A DNA stretch of 64,000 bases from Mortierella alpina (taxonomy: Eukaryota > Mortierellomycota > Mortierellomycetes > Mortierellales > Mortierellaceae), in assembly GCA_029449245.1 (NCBI GenBank), contig JANATF010000004.1:2604001-2668000 (forward strand). Direction: 5' to 3'. This document shows positions 58,287-64,000 of this stretch, piece after piece (the first letter of the stretch is position 1; each line of letters starts with the position of its first letter). The notes beneath the pieces are model-generated. The model was given only the letters and a program-made list of their open reading frames with translations, was not told the origin of the DNA and made no database searches. The position numbers were made by a program, and so were the translations under genes.

Positions 58287-58914
58287 TTATTCAATGGGTG
58301 CTTGGCGAAAAGGCATAATCTGCCAATGCTCCCAGACCTTTCCAGTGACATAGAGGTCCCTAGTCATTGGCAAGAAGGAATAAGAATTGGGTTAGACACT
58401 CCTACTCCCGAGCGAACTATCTCCCGCGCAGGCTTGAAGATAAGAAGAAACCGAGTTGAGAGTCATGTACTTTTCGATGGTGTTCTTGACCTCCTCCTCG
58501 GAGTCTGCGCTAAAGATCATGACGGATCCAATCATCTTTCCAGACTCGGAGTGGTCGGACAACAGGGCTCCTCCAAGCTGCAAAGCGCCGGATTTCTTAA
58601 GAACCTTGGCACCCTCTAAATGCTTTGGGCGAACAGCGATCCGGCGGTTTTGAGCCTCAGGGTCCTGATAGTCGCGAGCAATGACGATGAACTGCTTCTT
58701 GGCGTTCGAGGCTGCTAAGAAAACCAAAATGGCAATTGTGACAACAGGCACGTAAACGAGAGATATATAAAATGGAACGATGTGTTACGAACGAGTTGGT
58801 TGGGCAGAAGGCAGGCGTGGTCGTACCAGAGGCAGAGAAAGCGCGACGGACCACGCGAGCTGACTGAGCTGCGTGAGCGAGAGGGCTGCTGGAGTGGAGG
58901 ATGGACTTGAGCAT
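58287..58914 (-). CDS. YciI-like (YCII-related domain) protein, probably mitochondrial
   Basis: Exons 58914-58827, 58714-58471 and 58359-58287 give 134 aa. The YciI fold is a small ferredoxin-like dimer of unclear biochemical role. The domain reads KKQFIVIARDYQDPEAQNRR, VRPKHLEGAKVLKKSGALQLGGAL, SVMIFSADSEEEVKNTIEKD, then VTGKVWEHWQIMPFRQ, which fits YciI from end to end, including the His of RPKHLE. The first 30 residues are basic, Ser/Ala-rich and without acids (MLKSILHSSSPLAHAAQSAR), like a mitochondrial presequence. The last exon was found by frame and by the expected WEHWQIMPFR ending. It is divergent from the Pkr1-domain gene. Confidence 0.88.
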
Positions 58915-59608
58915 GGCTGATGTAATTGTGAATGGGGGGACTGGGGGCGAGCCGGAAGGAAAGGAGAAGAGACAAAAAGGACAGAGCGCAGACGGAATGG
59001 TGAATGGAGCAATCAGTGTGGGAACAAAACCTTCAGGGAAGGTCCAGCGTGCACGTGATTGGCCGTGTCGAGTCGAGTCGCCACGTTGTCCCCTGCTCTC
59101 TGGTCCCTTCGGGCGGCGTGCGATTGCAAGAGGCGAGGCAGGCAGAGGAGGAGCCAGCGGCGATGTCGAAGGATGTGCGATGGGTTGGCTGCAGCCAAGG
59201 TCGGCGGAAGAGAGAGCTGGAGAGTGAGCGTGAGCGTGAGAGTGAGCGTGAGAGTGGGAGTGAAGACAGTATAGAGCATGGTGAAGACGGGGCCCTGGTT
59301 CCTGATCCCCCGCCAGTGGTCGTTATCAGCTCTGCCTTCGCAGCGTGCATTATTTTGGCTCGACCTATCGCGGTGCGTGTTTTCGTCTGATCTCCATCTG
59401 ATCAGGGCTCATCATCTGTTATTCTTTTGCGTCTTTTTCATCCCTCCTCATCCGCGTTGTCTCCTGCTGTCTTCGACTCTCCATTGCTTCATCGCTTCAT
59501 CGCTTCATCGCTTGCCAGTCAGCCACAGGCACATCCCCACACACACGCACGCCAGCAGTCAGCCTGGTCCTCATCCTCACAACCGCAAGCAGAGTAGCAA
59601 TCCACAGC
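58915..59608. promoter_or_regulatory. Divergent promoter region, YciI-like and Pkr1-domain genes
   Basis: 694 bp between divergent ATGs. A GAGAGTGAGCGT-type repeat lies at about 59220-59262. The last 100 bp before 59609 are CA/CT-rich leader with ATCGCTTC repeated three times near 59485-59515. Confidence 0.5.
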
Positions 59609-61563
59609 ATGAGCTCAGCCAAGAACACGCCTTCCCAGGAGCACCACGAGATGGTCGACGACCACGACGACGACGGCTGGCAGGTCGTCTCGTCCATCTC
59701 TACATCCGCAAAGGACAGGCAAAAGCTCCTTGCCCTCGCTGCAGATCAGGCCACCGCCGACCTCATCGAGCGCGCCCTCAACTCCTCATCATCCACAGCT
59801 TCCTCCGCATCCTCATCCTCAACAGTGCAGGTTGTCGCCCCCACGATCACCCCTGCCACTAGGGCTGATCAGGTCGAGACAAGCTCCCCCGCCACACCCT
59901 CAGCACCCTTCCAACCCGAGGTTGCCGAGAAGGTCTCCAAGAAGAAAAAGAAGCAGATCTTTGGCACCGACGAGTTCCAGCCCGTGGTTTCTAGGAAGCA
60001 AACTGCCCGTGCCAGCAAGGTTCCAGCCAGCAAGCGGCCCAACGCATCCAGCGGTGTCACTACCTCGAGTTATTTCGATCTGCTTCAGGACACAGAGGAT
60101 GCAGAGGATCCCAGCGAGATCCTGGATCGGATTTCGCAGGAGGAAGAAGAGGAGAGAGAACGTCTTCGCCAAGAAGAGCTTTTGAAGAAGCAGCTCGAGG
60201 CTGAGGAGGAAGCTGCCAGGAAAGAGCTGGAAGAGCAAAATCAGATCGAGGAAGCCCTTGTTCAGAAGGCTCTGGAGCAGGAACGGTTGGACCAAGAGGC
60301 ATTGAAGCAGCAGATCAAGATCCAGAAGGAGCAGGAAGAGTTGGCCTTGGCTCGTGCTCAGAACGAGAAGGAAATGGCCGCTGCATCAACCAAGAAACAA
60401 AAGGATGAAAAGAAAAAGAAAGAGAAGGAGATCAAGGACAAGGAAGCTCTTTTGAAGGCACAGCAGCAGCAGGCGCTGGAACAGGCAGAGAGGATTGCAC
60501 AGGAAGCACAGAGAGCAGAGGCAGAAGCCGAGGCGCAGAGACTTGCCGAGGACGCAATCAAGTCAGTAAAGGATGAGGTCATTCACAAGGAGCAGATTCA
60601 GGTTTCGGAGGAGGATGATGAGTGGCAGGAGCAGTCAAAGTCTAAGAAGAGTCGCAAGGTTCGGTCCTCGCAGCAGTCGTCCGCCTCGGCCGCCGCCGAT
60701 CTCCAGTCCAAAATGTCGATCTATGTCCTTGAGCAGGATGACATTGCAGAGCAGGAGAGCGACAACGAGGACGCTTCGGAGAGTGCCTCCGAGGAGGAAC
60801 GGTCAAAGCAGGAGAAGCGCGAAGCCGCCGCCAAGGCCTCCAATAAGGCAAAGAGTGGAAAGAAGAACAAGAAAAAGTCAAGCTCCAACTCTGCATCGGC
60901 CGCCAACTCGCCTCGCCTGGAGGGTAAGAAGAGCAAGAAGGGAGCAGCATCTACAGCGCCATCCGCCCTTGCCACTATTGTGACCGAGAAGGAGCAGGAC
61001 TCGTCCTCATCTTCTGTTGAGGCAGCAACACCGAAACTGACCAAGCGCAAGGCCAAGAAGGCCGCTACATCTGCTGCCACCTTGACCGAGTCCTCGCCAT
61101 CTGCTGCACCAACATCAGCACCCACGAAGGCGTCCAATGCCGCCGAGACCAAGACCAAGGACGCCAAGTTGGCCTCGACAAAAATGGTCGATAATGACGG
61201 TCCATCGGATATGGTTGGCGGTGTGATCTCTTCTATCTTTGAGAAGGGCGTCAACCCGGGTCTGATCAAGGCAATGAACGCTGTCTTTGTGCTCCTGTTC
61301 CTCTCCCTTGCTTTTTTGATTTTTTCCACCGGAGGTAACGGACATGTCATCGCTTTGACTGGAATTGCCGTCGCGCTGTTTGCCGCTATCCAGATGTAAG
61401 TCTATGCTACCCAGTTTTTTCTATGAGTGCGATGTTAAAACGCGTTCTATCTACGCTGCGGAACACTCACACATCTCATCTTTCTTCCTTTTTATTTCTG
61501 ATATTTGATAGGTTTTTGCGCGAGATGGAGACTATGAGGATCGCAGAGAGCAAGAATGTCTAG
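59609..61563 (+). CDS. Large charged protein ending in a Pkr1 (V-ATPase assembly) membrane domain
   Basis: Exons 59609-61395 and 61512-61563 give 612 aa. The last 75 residues, VGGVISSIFEKGVNPGLIKAM to the hydrophobic pair LLFLSLAFLIFSTGG and VIALTGIAVALFAAIQ, match yeast Pkr1, a small ER protein for assembly of the V-ATPase Vo sector. Yeast Pkr1 is about 122 aa and starts near this domain. Here about 530 residues precede it: an acidic tryptophan motif (DDDDGWQVVSS), a Lys-rich patch, a long Glu/Gln/Lys coiled coil (about 170-330) and Ser/Lys-rich linkers. The reading frame is open throughout, with no intron in between. A separate short transcript starting at the internal ATG 61183 is possible. 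Confidence 0.85.
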
Positions 61564-61696
61564 GAAGGAGATTGAGTATCAACTTCATAGGGTAAAGGAG
61601 GGACAGCTACTGGGCGATATATCCTATTGACCAGGAGGATGAAGGACTTGGATCAAGAAGCATTTCAATCTATCAACAAAACAAAAAGAAACAACT

Positions 61697-61702
61697 AATA
61701 AA
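61697..61702 (+). promoter_or_regulatory. Candidate polyadenylation signal of the Pkr1-domain gene
   Basis: AATAAA in an A-rich 3' region, 134 bp after the stop codon. Confidence 0.4.
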
Positions 61703-62111
61703 AATCGAGGCATATCATATGTAATTAAGGTCTGAAAGTTGCCCGCGATTTCTGCTTCTACGACCTCGCGCAGTCTGAGGCGTCGGGTATGTCACCTTGA
61801 GCGCGTGAGCATGAGCCATGGTCTACCTTACTTGGGAAAAACTGGGGTAAAAGACCGGGGTACATGAGCGCATGGTACACCCTGTAGACACTCTTGCCTT
61901 GAGTAGAAAGTGCAAGCACCGTGGGGCTAGGGCTGACAAAGGCTGGTGGTACTTCATCCCAAGTTGATCTTTTTGTTTGTCTGCACAAGGCGATCAGCGT
62001 GTCAGCCGTTGTGTTCCTTGCATCGTCCTTTCGTTCTTTCCTGCAGTCCCTGTGTCCTGCCTCCCTTCCTCCCTCGTCTTTCCCTTCTTCTTCGACCACG
62101 CTTGCTCCCTG

Positions 62112-62190
62112 CTGGCTCCATCCACTGCCTGGCTCCATCCACTGCCTGGCTCCATCCACTGCCTGGCTCCATCCACTGCCTGGCTCTACC
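62112..62190. repeat. 17-bp tandem repeat, four full copies plus a partial
   Basis: The unit CTGGCTCCATCCACTGC occurs at 62112, 62129, 62146 and 62163 without any change, followed by a partial fifth copy. Perfect copies indicate recent expansion. Confidence 0.85.
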
Positions 62191-62569
62191 GACCCCACTT
62201 TTCAGCGTTTGTAACCCACTTTTTTCCATAGTTCACACCAACCTCACACAAGGTTTATCCCGGCGCATCCTCTGGCCTCATCTCTCCATTGCTTCCAGTC
62301 TTCCTTCTTCGCCATTGTCCAATCTCATTCCATCCACTGCGTCGCCGCTACCCAAGCTGTGAACTGTATCAGAGTCGTTCACAGTAGAAGACTAGACCAC
62401 TTTGGTGTTGCAAACCGGAACAGCCAAAACATATTTTCTGAGCACCCACCAGTTCTTCCCATCCAAGGAAAAGCGCTCACTTGCAACCGAAAACTCGGCG
62501 ACTCGTTCGCTTGTGATCTCGCTGTAGCAAAAGACTCTTCCCTTGAACTACGGATACCTGAAACGCGTC

Positions 62570-63569
62570 ATGGTAGAAGCACGGCGGTTCCACTCCAACT
62601 TTCTCTTTGTTATCCCACTGACGCAAGGGGTGAGTACAGTGCATAGAGCCATAGGATCATCCTCAAATGCGCCAAATGTATCCGCCGCTTGATTGTCGCC
62701 TACAGGAGCGGATGATCTTACCATTTATTCTCGTTGGTGTGTCGTAATAAGGTCCTGTTGGTGATCATCCTTGATTTCTGCAAGAATGCGGTTTTTTTCG
62801 TGAACCAGCTCAAGACCCTTAGTACTCAACAGGGTAAAGACGCTGCCTATCTGGCGGCACAGTACATCTATGTAATATGGCTGTTTCTGATGATTGCAAA
62901 AGCCCTCGTTGGATTCTGGGCCAACCTCAAGGTAAGTTTAGACGCTATGGATGATACAATTGCCTTTAGGAACTTTTTTTTTTTTCGTTGCTGTTGACAT
63001 TGCCTATTCCCCTTTCGCTGTATCGTGCACCAGTTCAAGATCCGTTGGATGAGCAAGTACAACATCCTGCTGGGACTCGATTCGGTGTTCGAGTTTGTGC
63101 GGACTATGCTGGGCCTGACCATTTTTGAGGATTTGAGCAGACTGGACGAGGCTGCCATTATCCGAGTTTACTGCGCAAGATTTTTTCTGGTGAGAAAAGT
63201 GCCCTGTTTGCTTTTCTTATATTTTCACACGCAGACCAGACTCTTAACGATCCGATGTTCACTTGATTATGGACAACATGATCACCCTAGCTCATGCTGC
63301 AGTGTTATGGATTCTTTTGCTGCTGGATACATCTCAAGTGGGGTTTGGTCGAGATGCCGCAGCTGGAGACGCCCACGTTGCCTCGGCAGTCGCTTCTGGG
63401 CCTCATGTTTCCGAGGGCAACATCTCTGCCCGAGTTCAGATCTGGACCGGCACGATCCGAAACTGGATCAGCAGAGGGACCAGGGGCCAGACCTACAGTT
63501 ATAGGAGTTCAGACTGAGATGATCTCAGCAAGGCCTTTGCCCGAGGTCAGTCCGCGGCCAGAGATATAG
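62570..63569 (+). CDS. Multi-span membrane protein of unknown function
   Basis: Proposed exons 62570-62629, 62752-62931, 63034-63189 and 63291-63569, all phase 0, give 224 aa. Hydrophobic stretches NFLFVIPLTQGVLLVIILDF, YIYVIWLFLMIAKALVGF, a weaker one at LLGLDSVFEFVRTMLGL and RFFLLMLQCYGFFCCWIHL suggest four membrane spans. The remaining tail is Pro/Ser/Arg-rich. I do not recognise the family. The first exon is uncertain: the frame QKTLPLNYGYLKRV continues upstream of the ATG to a CTGTAG that could be an acceptor, so the true start may lie further up. The last exon was chosen by phase and third-position GC, over two other frames open in the same stretch. Confidence 0.6.
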
Positions 63570-63874
63570 GAGATATAGGACAGAGGCGTTGATGCGAGGG
63601 GGTCCATTGAGGTGGTTGTGCAGAGATAGCACACCAGCTGATAACGCAAGCATGTCAAGCGGAGTAGGATGAACCATCAGATACCATTGTACCATAGTCG
63701 CCGCGACCAGAAATAGGGAGGGCTACAGGGCTGCCAAGGGACCCAAGCTTGTGAGTAGAGTGGTCACAAGTGGCTTTGTATCAACAAAAAAAAAAAAAAA
63801 GACATACACACCTGTGAGGACAAGGCCTTGCACGTCGGCTGCATCTTTTTCCCTCACCTCCATTACATTTCCTC
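63570..63874. other. Spacer before the right-edge gene
   Basis: 305 bp without a supported gene; an A run is at about 63785-63800. Confidence 0.4.
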
Positions 63875-64000
63875 ATGGCACCATCCGTCAAACGAAAGAC
63901 CCAGGCTGCTGTCGCACCTGTGGCCAAGAAGGCATGTGCACACTGCTGTTGCTGCTGTTGCTGCCGTTGCTGCTGACCCACCACAACCCCATGGCTACCT
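63875..64000 (+). CDS. 5' end of a gene (runs off the right edge)
   Basis: An ATG at 63875 opens MAPSVKRKTQAAVAPVAKK, a basic N-terminus of the type found in nuclear or ribosome-related proteins. After AAGAAG the sequence GCATGT could be a GC donor, since the unspliced frame runs into a Cys-rich TGC/TGT triplet tract and stops at 63974-63976. No family can be named. Confidence 0.45.

Larger units (their letters stand above)
61564..62569. other. Spacer with polyadenylation signal and 17-bp tandem repeat
   Basis: About 1 kb. AATAAA occurs at about 61697-61702, 134 bp after the Pkr1-domain stop. A 17-bp tandem repeat lies at 62112-62190. The segment 62430-62569 has some coding character in the frame of the next gene but is broken by a TAG at 62525-62527. 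Confidence 0.5.

Noticed and set aside
63291-63517. Other reading frames (MDNMITLAHAAVLW and TRLLTIRCSLDYG) for the last exon of the membrane protein
   Set aside because: They have poorer third-position GC bias, and the frame spliced at 63291 continues a hydrophobic segment in phase.
63781-63984. Minus-strand polyglutamine ORF at the right edge
   Set aside because: It is the reverse reading of the A run and TGC triplet tract in and before the plus-strand gene start.

Overview
This is a gene-mosaic stretch of a fungal nuclear genome. Genes have several short exons (introns about 75-475 bp, nearly all GT-AG). Proteins include fungus-typical ones such as a Pkr1 domain and an Lsg1 GTPase. A CSL transcription factor and a complex I assembly factor argue against budding yeast. 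An early-diverging fungus, most likely Mortierellomycotina or Mucoromycota, fits best; this is inference, because no marker gene was aligned. All exon structures below were built by hand from splice signals, reading phase and family conservation.

Layout. 1-5.5 kb: the 5' end of an unknown gene (-), the ribosome-biogenesis GTPase LSG1 (+) and PRMT3 (-). 5.8-9.0 kb: an epsin with ten exons (-). 9.5-13.2 kb: a tandem pair of peroxisomal D-amino-acid-oxidase-family genes (+) with identical exon plans. 13.7-15.9 kb: a Ser/Thr kinase (-). 15.9-22.7 kb: gene-poor DNA with a tRNA-Val and, beside it, a long inverted-repeat element. 22.7-27.7 kb: a metallo-beta-lactamase-fold enzyme and an unknown SUMO-motif/SR-like protein (+). 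28.5 kb: a second copy of the same tRNA. 29.2-32.7 kb: the eEF1A methyltransferase EFM4 (+), eIF1A (-) and a tiny NDUFAF8-like CHCH protein (+). 32.9-37.6 kb: a very unusual minus-strand gene. 37.9-43.4 kb: a secreted GH95 alpha-L-fucosidase and a DHA2-type MFS transporter (both -). 43.4-53.7 kb: a second gene-poor block with only weak ORFs. 53.7-63.6 kb: a CSL transcription factor (+), a mitochondrial YciI-like protein (-), a Pkr1-domain protein (+) and a multi-span membrane protein (+). 63.9 kb: the start of one more gene.

The most interesting object is the minus-strand gene at 32,893-37,617. A roughly 1,035-residue disordered region carrying WG/GW repeats runs, through an in-frame GT-AG intron, into a full-length eIF4A-shaped DEAD-box domain in which every catalytic motif is lost. 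The sequence suggests one protein: a pseudo-helicase with a tryptophan-rich tail, possibly a translational or RNA-silencing adaptor. Other points of note are the tandem oxidase pair ending in AKL, duplicated tRNA-Val(CAC) genes with a pyrimidine at position 37, a Pkr1 domain on a large charged protein, a GC-AG intron in LSG1, and acidic SUMO-interaction motifs in two neighbouring genes.

Most genes here are housekeeping (translation, ribosome assembly, endocytosis, mitochondria). I see no operon-like logic, no CRISPR array and no complete transposon.
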